64,000 bases of DNA from the NCBI GenBank assembly GCA_035631315.1, contig DASQIZ010000109.1:62001-126000 (forward strand), given 5' to 3'. Under the pieces are notes generated by a model. The model saw nothing but the letters and a program-made list of their open reading frames with translations, was not told the origin of the DNA and ran no database searches. Positions 58,517 through 64,000 of the stretch are shown piece after piece. How positions within the stretch are numbered: position 1 is the first letter of the stretch; each line of letters starts with the position of its first letter. The translations under genes were made by a program, and so were the position numbers. This DNA comes from 40CM-2-70-7 sp035631315 (GTDB lineage: Bacteria > Gemmatimonadota > Gemmatimonadetes > Gemmatimonadales > GWC2-71-9).

Positions 58517-59201
58517 TCGTCGGATAGGGCTTTCCGAACTTGTTCTTGTGGGCCTGCTGTCTGAAGCCGCGTGCGTCGAGCTGCACGGGCTGAGGGAGGG
58601 TCAATCCGGCCGCCGGGACATCGACCTCCTGCACCGTCTCCTGGGCCACTCTGGGGTGCCAGACGTGCAGGCTGTAATGGCCGGGGGGCACGCCGGCGAT
58701 CGTGAAGCTTCCGTCGGCACCCGGCTGGGCGAACCAGCGGCTCCCCATCACCTGCACGTACGCCACCATGCTCGAGTGGACGTTACAGTAGATGTAGACC
58801 AGGCCGGCGTGGTCGAAGACGTGGCCCTTGGCCTCGCCCCGGCCGTACAGACCCAGATCGAAGGCGTTGGGGTCGGACGCCGAAAACACGTTGTGGCTGA
58901 AGGGATCGGTGTTGGGGAAGCGGACGGTCGACCCGACCGGCACCACCACGACGTCGGGCGCGAACTTCTTGTCGGAAATGGTCACATCCATAGTGACCGG
59001 CCGGCCGCCCGATTCATTCCCGCCGGACGCCGCCGTGAGATAGACCACAGCGTCCCCGATGTCGGGAGATGTTTTATTGTGTTTCTCGAGGATGGCGACG
59101 GTCCCCGAGACGTGTGAGGCAGCGGCGGCCGGCGCGTTCTGCGACAGAACCCCTGGGGCGGCGAGCACCCCCATCACGACGGTCAACTGCAAGTGCCGCA
59201 T
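58494..59201 (-). CDS. Exported cupredoxin-like protein with C-terminal carboxypeptidase-regulatory-like domain
   Basis: The 235-residue protein has a signal peptide (residues 1-21). The centre is plastocyanin-like: VVVVPVGSTVRFPNTDPFSHNVFS gives the N-terminal His, and YIYCNVHSSMVAYV gives Cys, His and Met in C-x2-H-x3-M order, a complete type 1 copper set. Then DGSFTIAGVPPGHYSLHVWHP matches a carboxypeptidase-regulatory-like domain. A GGAGAGG lies upstream of the ATG. It overlaps the HAMP-kinase gene, suggesting the copper protein and the sensor kinase act together. Confidence 0.8.
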   Translation of the reverse strand: MRHLQLTVVMGVLAAPGVLSQNAPAAAASHVSGTVAILEKHNKTSPDIGDAVVYLTAASGGNESGGRPVTMDVTISDKKFAPDVVVVPVGSTVRFPNTDPFSHNVFSASDPNAFDLGLYGRGEAKGHVFDHAGLVYIYCNVHSSMVAYVQVMGSRWFAQPGADGSFTIAGVPPGHYSLHVWHPRVAQETVQEVDVPAAGLTLPQPVQLDARGFRQQAHKNKFGKPYPTNAGRELY

Positions 59202-59222
59202 GCGCGTAGGCCTCTCCAAATA

Positions 59223-59250
59223 TTGCGTCGGTAGCCGGACAGCTTAGTCT
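59223..59250 (+). promoter_or_regulatory. Promoter TTGCGT-16-TAGTCT of the porin-like gene
   Basis: TTGCGT (59223-59228) and TAGTCT (59245-59250) are 16 bp apart. AGGAGA (59269-59274) lies 5 nt before the GTG at 59280, so this gene has a leader with a Shine-Dalgarno. Confidence 0.5.
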
Positions 59251-59279
59251 AGAGACGCCGAAACCGCCAGGAGACATAC

Positions 59280-60479
59280 GTGAAACGCATCCTTGCCGTT
59301 CTCACCGTTCTCGCCGCGACGACCGTACCGGCCGCCCCGGCCGCCGCTCAGGAGTCGAAACCCGCTCCGGTGCCGCAGCGGACGGTGCAGTTGACGGGCA
59401 TGGTGCTCGTGAACGGATTCTGGAACAGCTCCCTCGTGTCCAACGTGGATCTCCCGCTCGCCGCGGCGCCGGACTCGGTCGGCGTCAAAGGTGGAGGCGC
59501 CGGCATCCGGCAGACGCGGATCGGCGTGCTGGTGAACGACCCCGACGTTCTGGGCGGCACCTTCACGGGTGAGATCGACGCCGACTTCTACGGCGGTCAG
59601 CAGCCGAGTGGCAGCGGGCGCACGTCGCCGCTGTTGCGGCTGCGGCGGGCGACGGGCACCATCGATTGGAGCGGATTCCAGATCATGGTAGGCCAGGAAA
59701 AGCCCCTGGTGTCGCCGCGGAATCCGCGTTCGCTCGCGGCGGTCGGATTCCCGGAGTTCTCCGGAGCCGGCAACCTCTGGTTGTGGATCCCGCAGGTGCG
59801 GCTGACGGGCGAGACCGGATACACATTCCGCGTGGCCGTGCAGGCGGCTGTCCTCGCGCCGACGGCTGGTACACCGCAGCCGCCCTTCAACACCTCGCTC
59901 GATTCGGCTGAGCGCACGGGGCGCCCCCAACTCGAAGGGCGCCTGCGGTTCAGCTGGGGCCCCGCCGACAATCCGAGCGAGATCGCCTTCGGCGTGCATC
60001 AGGGCTGGCTCCAGAACCTCGACAGCCTTTCGGGTGATTCGATCCAGACGTCCCAGGCCCTCACGGCCGACGCCCGCTTCGTGTTCGGTCCCTTCGAGCT
60101 CGTGGGTGAAGCGTTCACGGGAAAGGCGCTGGCCGGGCTGGGAGGTGGCGGCGTCGGACAGAACTTCGGCGTCGACGGCGCCGCCGTGCATACGAAGGGC
60201 GGCTGGGGCCAGTTCAACGCCCGTCCCATCAAGGATTGGATGTTCGGGGTCGGATGCGGGATTGACGATCCGAAGGATGCGGACGTCTACACCGCCGGAG
60301 ACTCGACCTATCTCACCAAGGGTGGCCGCTTGAAGAACCTGGCGTGCGAAGGCCACCTGCAGTGGACCCCGCCGGGCCCGGTGGTCGTGGCGTTCGAGTT
60401 CCGGCAGATCCGGACGACGTACCTGACCGGGGAAGAGCGCGTCAATCACCTGAATCTGGCGATCGGCTACCGGTTCTAG
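59280..60479 (+). CDS. Porin-like outer-membrane protein
   Basis: The 399-residue protein has a signal peptide (residues 1-24, ending PAAAQ) and then a beta-rich sequence. It has repeated G-x-aromatic strands (TVQLTGMVLVNGFWNSS; GIRQTRIGVLVND; VVVAFEFRQIRTTYL) and ends LAIGYRF with a terminal Phe, the usual barrel end. The pattern GTFTGEIDADFYGG-Q resembles phosphate-selective or short-chain porins seen in related phyla, but I cannot assign a family. GTG with an AGGAGA site is the start. It is convergent with the FAD oxidoreductase operon, the two stops one base apart. Confidence 0.7.
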   Translation: MKRILAVLTVLAATTVPAAPAAAQESKPAPVPQRTVQLTGMVLVNGFWNSSLVSNVDLPLAAAPDSVGVKGGGAGIRQTRIGVLVNDPDVLGGTFTGEIDADFYGGQQPSGSGRTSPLLRLRRATGTIDWSGFQIMVGQEKPLVSPRNPRSLAAVGFPEFSGAGNLWLWIPQVRLTGETGYTFRVAVQAAVLAPTAGTPQPPFNTSLDSAERTGRPQLEGRLRFSWGPADNPSEIAFGVHQGWLQNLDSLSGDSIQTSQALTADARFVFGPFELVGEAFTGKALAGLGGGGVGQNFGVDGAAVHTKGGWGQFNARPIKDWMFGVGCGIDDPKDADVYTAGDSTYLTKGGRLKNLACEGHLQWTPPGPVVVAFEFRQIRTTYLTGEERVNHLNLAIGYRF

Positions 60480-60480
60480 A

Positions 60481-61662
60481 TCAGCTGACCGGCAGCCGTC
60501 CCACCAGGTTCGCCGCCGTGAACGGGCCCGGCTCGGCGATCAGCGCGCGCGCACGGTCCACCTGGCCCCAGGTGTTCCAGAGCAACACGCCGCGTACCCT
60601 GCCCTCGGAAAGGAAGTAGACAACCCCCTCGCGGAACGGCGTCTTCCAGTCACTCGCTGTTTCGAGCCGGGCGTCCAGGTCGCCCACGGCCTCGTATCCC
60701 AGCTCGAACAGATCGCCGTAGAAGAACGGCAGGTGGTCGTACCGCTCGTTGGCGCCTGCGAGGTTACGCCCCGCCTGCCGCCCCTGCGCGTTCGCGTTGT
60801 CTTCGTGTTCCACGCGGGAGCGGTGTCCGAGCGCCTTCGACGGGAAGTTCGCGACGTCACCGGCCGCGTAGATCGACGGGTTGGAGGTCCGCAGGAATTC
60901 GTCGACCACGATACCGTTGTCGGTCTTGAGGCCCGCGGCCTGCGCCAGCTCGATCGACGGGATAATGCCAAGCCCCGCGACGACGCCATCGGCAGGAAGC
61001 TCGAAACCCGTCGTTGTCTTCACCACCGCCTTGCCCGCGTTGTCCGAAACGGTCGCAACGCCCTCTCCGGTCCGCACCGTGACGCCCTTGCTCCGGAAGT
61101 AGTCGACGAGGTTCTGGGAGAGGGGAGCGGGAAATACCCGTGCGCCGACACCGGCCTCGGGAATGATCATTGAAACGGCGGCTCCCTGCATCCGCAGCGC
61201 GGCCGCCACCTCCGACCCGATGAATCCACCACCCAGCACCACGAAGTGCTTCCCGGGAGCGGCCGCGGCGTGCAGGGCGCGGTAGTCGTCGAGCGTTCGG
61301 AAGTAGACGATGGAGTCGGGAGCCCCGGCGAGCCGCCGGGGCGCGCCGCCGGTTGCCAGGAGGAGCGTGTCGTAGGCATACGTCTCGCCGTGGTCGTCCG
61401 TGACGGTCTTCTTGGCGGCAGCGATGGCCGTCACCCGGCGGGAGAGCATCACCTCCACGCCCCGGACGTCGTCGGTACGCCAGATGCTCGACTCCGGATC
61501 CCCCTTCCACAGGGCCTTCGACAGCGGGGGCCGGTTGTACGGGGGATGCGGCTCGGCGCTGATGATGCCGACGCTTGCCGTGGGCGCCTTCTCCCGGGCC
61601 CCGCGCGCGGCTGCGGCCGCCGTCATCCCGCCACCGACGATGAGATGCTGAAAGCGCTTCAT
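60481..61662 (-). CDS. FAD/NAD(P)-dependent oxidoreductase (ferredoxin reductase/AIF type)
   Basis: The 393-residue protein has the dinucleotide motif LIVGGGMTAAAAARG at the start, YNRPPLSKALWKG near 43, the second Rossmann motif FVVLGGGFIGSEVAAAL near 141, and the FAD-binding end SIYAAGDVANF. A reductase C-terminal domain follows (FFYGDLFELGYEAVGDLD). The order matches BphA4/AIFM-type NADH-dependent reductases. The electron acceptor is unknown; a ferredoxin or rubredoxin is usual. It is the last gene of a four-gene overlapping operon (ATGA with folE). Confidence 0.88.
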   Translation of the reverse strand: MKRFQHLIVGGGMTAAAAARGAREKAPTASVGIISAEPHPPYNRPPLSKALWKGDPESSIWRTDDVRGVEVMLSRRVTAIAAAKKTVTDDHGETYAYDTLLLATGGAPRRLAGAPDSIVYFRTLDDYRALHAAAAPGKHFVVLGGGFIGSEVAAALRMQGAAVSMIIPEAGVGARVFPAPLSQNLVDYFRSKGVTVRTGEGVATVSDNAGKAVVKTTTGFELPADGVVAGLGIIPSIELAQAAGLKTDNGIVVDEFLRTSNPSIYAAGDVANFPSKALGHRSRVEHEDNANAQGRQAGRNLAGANERYDHLPFFYGDLFELGYEAVGDLDARLETASDWKTPFREGVVYFLSEGRVRGVLLWNTWGQVDRARALIAEPGPFTAANLVGRLPVS

Positions 61663-62294
61663 GACGCTCCCCGTTGGTTCGCCCGCGCGAGATGCGCGGA
61701 GACCTGGCTCCGGAAGGCCGCATCGGCGCGCGGCCCGCGGACCGCCGTCGTAACCGTCTGGGCTCCCGGCTTGGACACGCCGCGCATCTCCATGCAGAGG
61801 TGCCGCGCCTCCAGACCCACGTAAACCGCGCCGGGCGCGAGCTTCTCGTCCAGATACGCCGCGACCTGATCGGTCAGCCGCTCCTGAAGCTGTGGCCGCC
61901 TGGCGAAAAACTCCACTACGCGGGCGAGCTTCGAGAGGCCCACCACGCGACCCTCGGGCAGATAGGCGACATGGGCAACCCCGAAGAACGGCAACAGATG
62001 GTGGGCGCAGAGCGAGTGGAACGGGATCCCGGTCACCAGGACCGGCTCCTCCCCCGACCCTTCGTGGGGAAAGGTCCGCAGTTCCGGCTCGTTCTCGTCC
62101 TTGAGACCGGACAACAGCTCCTCGAATGACCGGCTCATCCGGTCCGGCGTCCCGGCGAGATTCGGGTCCGTGAGGTCCAGGTCGAGGGCCTCGAGCAGGT
62201 CGCGAACGCGCGCGGCGACCAGATCGCGGCGGCTGCCGAGCTTCCGGAGTGGGCGCCCAGAACGGTTTTCCAGGGGGTGCAGCACCGCGCTCAC
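61659..62294 (-). CDS. folE: GTP cyclohydrolase I
   Basis: The 211-residue protein has the zinc-binding residues in FHSLCAHHLLPFFG (C96, H99) and ARHLCMEMRG (H165, C167), with TPDRMSRSFEELL and GLSKLARVVEFFARRPQLQERLT. It converts GTP to dihydroneopterin triphosphate, the first step to folate, tetrahydrobiopterin or queuosine. The start is GTG overlapping the cupredoxin gene stop. Placement in a redox/regulated operon, away from other folate genes, suggests a conditional copy. Confidence 0.93.
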   Translation of the reverse strand: MSAVLHPLENRSGRPLRKLGSRRDLVAARVRDLLEALDLDLTDPNLAGTPDRMSRSFEELLSGLKDENEPELRTFPHEGSGEEPVLVTGIPFHSLCAHHLLPFFGVAHVAYLPEGRVVGLSKLARVVEFFARRPQLQERLTDQVAAYLDEKLAPGAVYVGLEARHLCMEMRGVSKPGAQTVTTAVRGPRADAAFRSQVSAHLARANQRGAS

Positions 62295-62659
62295 GACGCC
62301 CTCCCCGAATCCGCGAGGACGGTCACGGTGCCGTGCATGTCGTGCGGGTGCAGCGAGCAGTCATAGTGATGGAGGCCGGGACGCGTGAACGTGAATCGCA
62401 CGCTGTCCCCCGGCGGCACCAGCATCGAATTGCCGCCGTCATCCGTGAGGTGAATGGAGTGCGTGAAGTGGTCGTGATTGGTCCAGACCACCGTCGCGCC
62501 CGCGTGTACCACGATGTCCACGGGCGCGAACATGTACGACGGCGGCAGGTCTACCCGCGTGGTGGCGACGGGGGGCGCGGGTGGGGCCTGGTGACAGGCC
62601 CCGAGGAGGAGGAGTGCCACCGCACCCATCCTCACACCCCGCGAAACCGTGCCGCTCAC
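62291..62659 (-). CDS. Cupredoxin lipoprotein
   Basis: The 122-residue protein starts at GTG in a GTGA overlap with the membrane-protein gene. The signal ends in the lipobox LLGAC (residue 20). Copper ligands are the His in HFTHSIHLTD and the run YDCSLHPHDM (Cys, His, Met in C-x2-H-x3-M order), giving a type 1 site. It could carry electrons in the periplasm or sense copper. It resembles plastocyanin/azurin-type domains of small electron-transfer proteins. Confidence 0.8.
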   Translation of the reverse strand: MSGTVSRGVRMGAVALLLLGACHQAPPAPPVATTRVDLPPSYMFAPVDIVVHAGATVVWTNHDHFTHSIHLTDDGGNSMLVPPGDSVRFTFTRPGLHHYDCSLHPHDMHGTVTVLADSGRAS

Positions 62660-62943
62660 CGGCGAGCCAGGACCGACTTCGTGGCACCCGCGAAAATCAG
62701 GATGAACGCCAGGAGGTCGAGCACCTCGGAGATCGTGTGCGCGAACAGGAACACGGTCCAGTCGAGGTGATAGGTCAGATAGCTGATCTCCGCGAGCGCG
62801 AAGAGCGTGAAGCCCCACCCGAACTCCGATTGTCCGCCCCCGAACGACTTCTTGGCGAAGAACGCGCCGATCGCGAAGGCGGCGAGGTGGATGACGAGGA
62901 ACACCGGCATGGGGATCGCGTTGATGAAGCCACCGAACGGCAT
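62656..62943 (-). CDS. Small three-helix membrane protein
   Basis: The 95-residue protein is almost all membrane: helices about 9-28 (PMPVFLVIHLAAFAIGAFFA), 41-60 (GWGFTLFALAEISYLTYHLD) and 62-85 (TVFLFAHTISEVLDLLAFIL). Histidines in helices 1, 2 and 3 (VIHL, TYHL, FAHT) could bind heme or metal. GGAGG is 4 nt before the ATG at 62943. It is the first gene of the operon controlled by the palindrome upstream. I do not recognise the family. Confidence 0.65.
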   Translation of the reverse strand: MPFGGFINAIPMPVFLVIHLAAFAIGAFFAKKSFGGGQSEFGWGFTLFALAEISYLTYHLDWTVFLFAHTISEVLDLLAFILIFAGATKSVLARR

Positions 62944-62964
62944 ACGGCCTCCAGGAGGAAGTGG

Positions 62965-62992
62965 TCTATCGCTAATAACAGCTAGCGATAGA
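62965..62992. promoter_or_regulatory. 28-bp palindromic operator between divergent genes
   Basis: TCTATCGCTA (62965-62974) and TAGCGATAGA (62983-62992) are perfect 10-bp inverted arms with an 8-nt spacer. The site lies 22 nt upstream of the membrane-protein ATG and 58 nt upstream of the regulator gene. A TATTCT-like -10 on the minus strand (62997-62992) abuts it, so a bound dimer would block transcription of the operon. Confidence 0.7.
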
Positions 62993-63037
62993 GAATATGT
63001 TCCCGTCCGGAGGGCTTTCGCTAGTCCCGATTTGTGA

Positions 63038-63043
63038 TAGAAT
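63038..63043 (+). promoter_or_regulatory. -10 TAGAAT before the regulator gene
   Basis: TAGAAT is 6 nt before the ATG at 63050, one of the best matches to a -10 hexamer in the window. It predicts a leaderless regulator mRNA. Confidence 0.5.
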
Positions 63044-63049
63044 TCAGCC

Positions 63050-63727
63050 ATGCATGCCAAGGACATCGGCGCCGTCGCGTCCCTGGGAGAGCCGGCCCGG
63101 CTGGCCCTCTATAACTACGTGATCGCGCACGGCGAGGCCGGGCGGGATGAGGCCGCCCGCGCCACCCGAATTACCCGGGCCCTGGCCGCGTTCCACCTCG
63201 ATCGCCTCGTGGACGAAGGGCTCCTGGTCGCGACGTACCGGCGCCGCAACGGCAAGACCGGACCCGGCGCCGGCCGGCCCGCCAAGCTCTACTCCCGGGC
63301 GCCGGGCGAGATCGCGGTGTCCTTCCCGGAACGGCGGTACGAGCTCGCGGCGCGCCTCCTGGCCCGGTCCATCGCGAAGGCGCCGGGCGCCGCGGCCGCC
63401 AAAGCGGTGGCCGGCTCCGCCGCGGCCTACGGTCGCGCGTTGGGCGCGGAGGCCCGGCGGCGCGCCGGTGCCCGGCCCACGCAAGCGAAGCTCGTCGCGA
63501 CCGCGCTCGCGGTGCTCACCGAGCAGGGGTTCGAACCCACTCGGGATGAGAAGGGCGTGATCCGGCTGCGGAATTGTCCCTTCCACGCCCTGGCCATGGA
63601 ATGCCAGGACCTGGTGTGCGGGATGAACCTGTCGCTCTTGCGGGGCGTGATCCGGGGGCTGTCAGGGTCCGGGCTCAGGGCAATTCTGGATCCTCAGCCC
63701 AACCGGTGCTGCGTCGTGCTCACCTAG
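63050..63727 (+). CDS. Cysteine-rich winged-helix regulator (ArsR/SufR-like, possible Fe-S sensor)
   Basis: The 225-residue protein has an N-terminal winged helix (residues about 8-65: VASLGEPARLALYNYVIAHGEAG; RITRALAAFHLDRLVDEGLL) and a GxGAGRPAKLYSRA wing. The C-terminal domain carries C176, C185, C190 and C220/C221 (RNCPFHALAMECQDLVC, then NRCC). This layout resembles SufR/Rv1460-type regulators, whose cysteines hold a [4Fe-4S] cluster that senses iron, oxygen or NO. Divergence from a four-gene redox operon across a 28-bp palindrome makes that operon the probable target. Its stop shares a CTAG with the following gene. Confidence 0.82.
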   Translation: MHAKDIGAVASLGEPARLALYNYVIAHGEAGRDEAARATRITRALAAFHLDRLVDEGLLVATYRRRNGKTGPGAGRPAKLYSRAPGEIAVSFPERRYELAARLLARSIAKAPGAAAAKAVAGSAAAYGRALGAEARRRAGARPTQAKLVATALAVLTEQGFEPTRDEKGVIRLRNCPFHALAMECQDLVCGMNLSLLRGVIRGLSGSGLRAILDPQPNRCCVVLT

Positions 63728-63876
63728 TCGTCGAGCCGGCCGCGATGCTTGGGGCGGCGCTGATAATCCTTCATCGATTTGTGGCGTTGATGCGCGGGCG
63801 TCTTCAGCCGCCCGCGGGCCGGCTTGTCCGGGTTGGGCACCCGGATTTTCGTCGGAGGCTTCTTCTTCCGGCTCAT
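63724..63876 (-). CDS. Very small basic protein of unknown function
   Basis: The 50-residue protein is rich in K and R (SRKKKPPTKIRVPNPDKPAR; KSMKDYQRRPKHRGRLDD), with no hydrophobic segment. Its ATG overlaps the stop of the DinB-type gene (ATGA) and its stop shares a CTAG with the regulator gene, both of which support a real gene. Charge suggests nucleic-acid or ribosome contact, but nothing specific is recognised. Confidence 0.5.
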   Translation of the reverse strand: MSRKKKPPTKIRVPNPDKPARGRLKTPAHQRHKSMKDYQRRPKHRGRLDD

Positions 63877-64000
63877 CCGCGGGACCGCGCCCGGATCTGC
63901 TTGGCGTGATGCCGGCAGTGGGCCAGGTGAAAGCGCATCCACTCCGGCAATGTGAGGTCGCCGAGCCGCGGATGCTTGACGAAGAGGTCGCGGGGGCGCC
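63873..64000 (-). CDS. DinB/DUF1569-like protein, C-terminal part only
   Basis: The gene enters from the right edge. The visible C-terminus reads RDLFVKHPRLGDLTLPEWM and RFHLAHCRHHAKQI, then a basic tail. The pattern HPRLG-LT-EW-x-F-H-xx-H-xx-HH-x-Q is typical of DUF1569 members of the DinB superfamily, with two or three metal-binding histidines. Its TGA overlaps the ATG of the small basic protein gene. Confidence 0.65.
   Translation of the reverse strand, partial: RPRDLFVKHPRLGDLTLPEWMRFHLAHCRHHAKQIRARSRG

Overview
The window is GC-rich, gene-dense chromosomal DNA with no visible mobile element, tRNA, rRNA or CRISPR array and no gene-free stretch longer than about 160 bp. The mix of families points to Gemmatimonadota (Gemmatimonadetes) or a close relative. 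It includes a DUF5916/CBM9 outer-membrane protein, DUF2911 and DUF4097 proteins, an Ig-domain lipoprotein, several TolC proteins, Ser/Thr kinases including one with HAMP, an OPT transporter and a fused homocysteine methyltransferase/MTHFR. This assignment is inference from family content; no search was run.

Layout. 1-2.3 kb: partial DUF2231 membrane protein, divergent from a methionine/folate enzyme and a DUF2007 protein. 2.3-8 kb: a giant Ig-domain lipoprotein with a zinc-protease motif, then a secreted peroxiredoxin whose reading frame contains an in-frame TGA exactly at the expected catalytic cysteine (candidate selenoprotein), convergent with a CcdA-TlpA thiol-redox pair. 8-13.7 kb: complete TolC-MFP-RND efflux operon. 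13.8-27 kb: DinB, Hsp15-like, DUF4097, acyl-CoA dehydrogenase, aminotransferase, Ser/Thr kinase, OPT transporter, cobalamin-binding-like protein, CapA, M42 peptidase, HEAT protein and GAF protein. 27-30.5 kb: orphan NitT/TauT-type ABC ATPase and double permease. 30.5-31 kb: small beta-barrel protein. 31-52 kb: about 20 kb of plus-strand genes mostly joined by ATGA/GTGA/TAATG overlaps. These run from DNA repair (PolX, Nth) through a hydrolase set, envelope and sugar genes and asparagine synthase to an ECF sigma/anti-sigma/CnrX-like trio that leads into TolC-MacA-MacB. 52-60.5 kb: DUF5916 protein, small lipoprotein, cytochrome b plus molybdenum oxidoreductase, a short repeat element, a HAMP-linked Ser/Thr kinase, a cupredoxin-like protein and a porin-like protein. 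60.5-64 kb: a four-gene overlapping operon (membrane protein, cupredoxin lipoprotein, FolE, FAD oxidoreductase) facing a cysteine-rich ArsR/SufR-type regulator across a 28-bp palindrome, then a tiny basic protein and a partial DinB-type gene.

Two genome-wide habits stand out. First, many transcription units have a TAnnTT-type hexamer 6-8 nt before the start codon with no Shine-Dalgarno, which predicts leaderless mRNAs; I used this to choose several starts. Second, four convergent gene pairs end on one shared CTAG palindrome, so the two stop codons overlap.

Functional themes are envelope transport (two tripartite pumps, one ABC importer, OPT), periplasmic redox chemistry (peroxiredoxin, CcdA/TlpA, two cupredoxins, molybdenum enzyme) and surface sensing (ECF trio, two Ser/Thr kinases, Fe-S-like regulator). 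All functional calls rest on reading motifs by eye.
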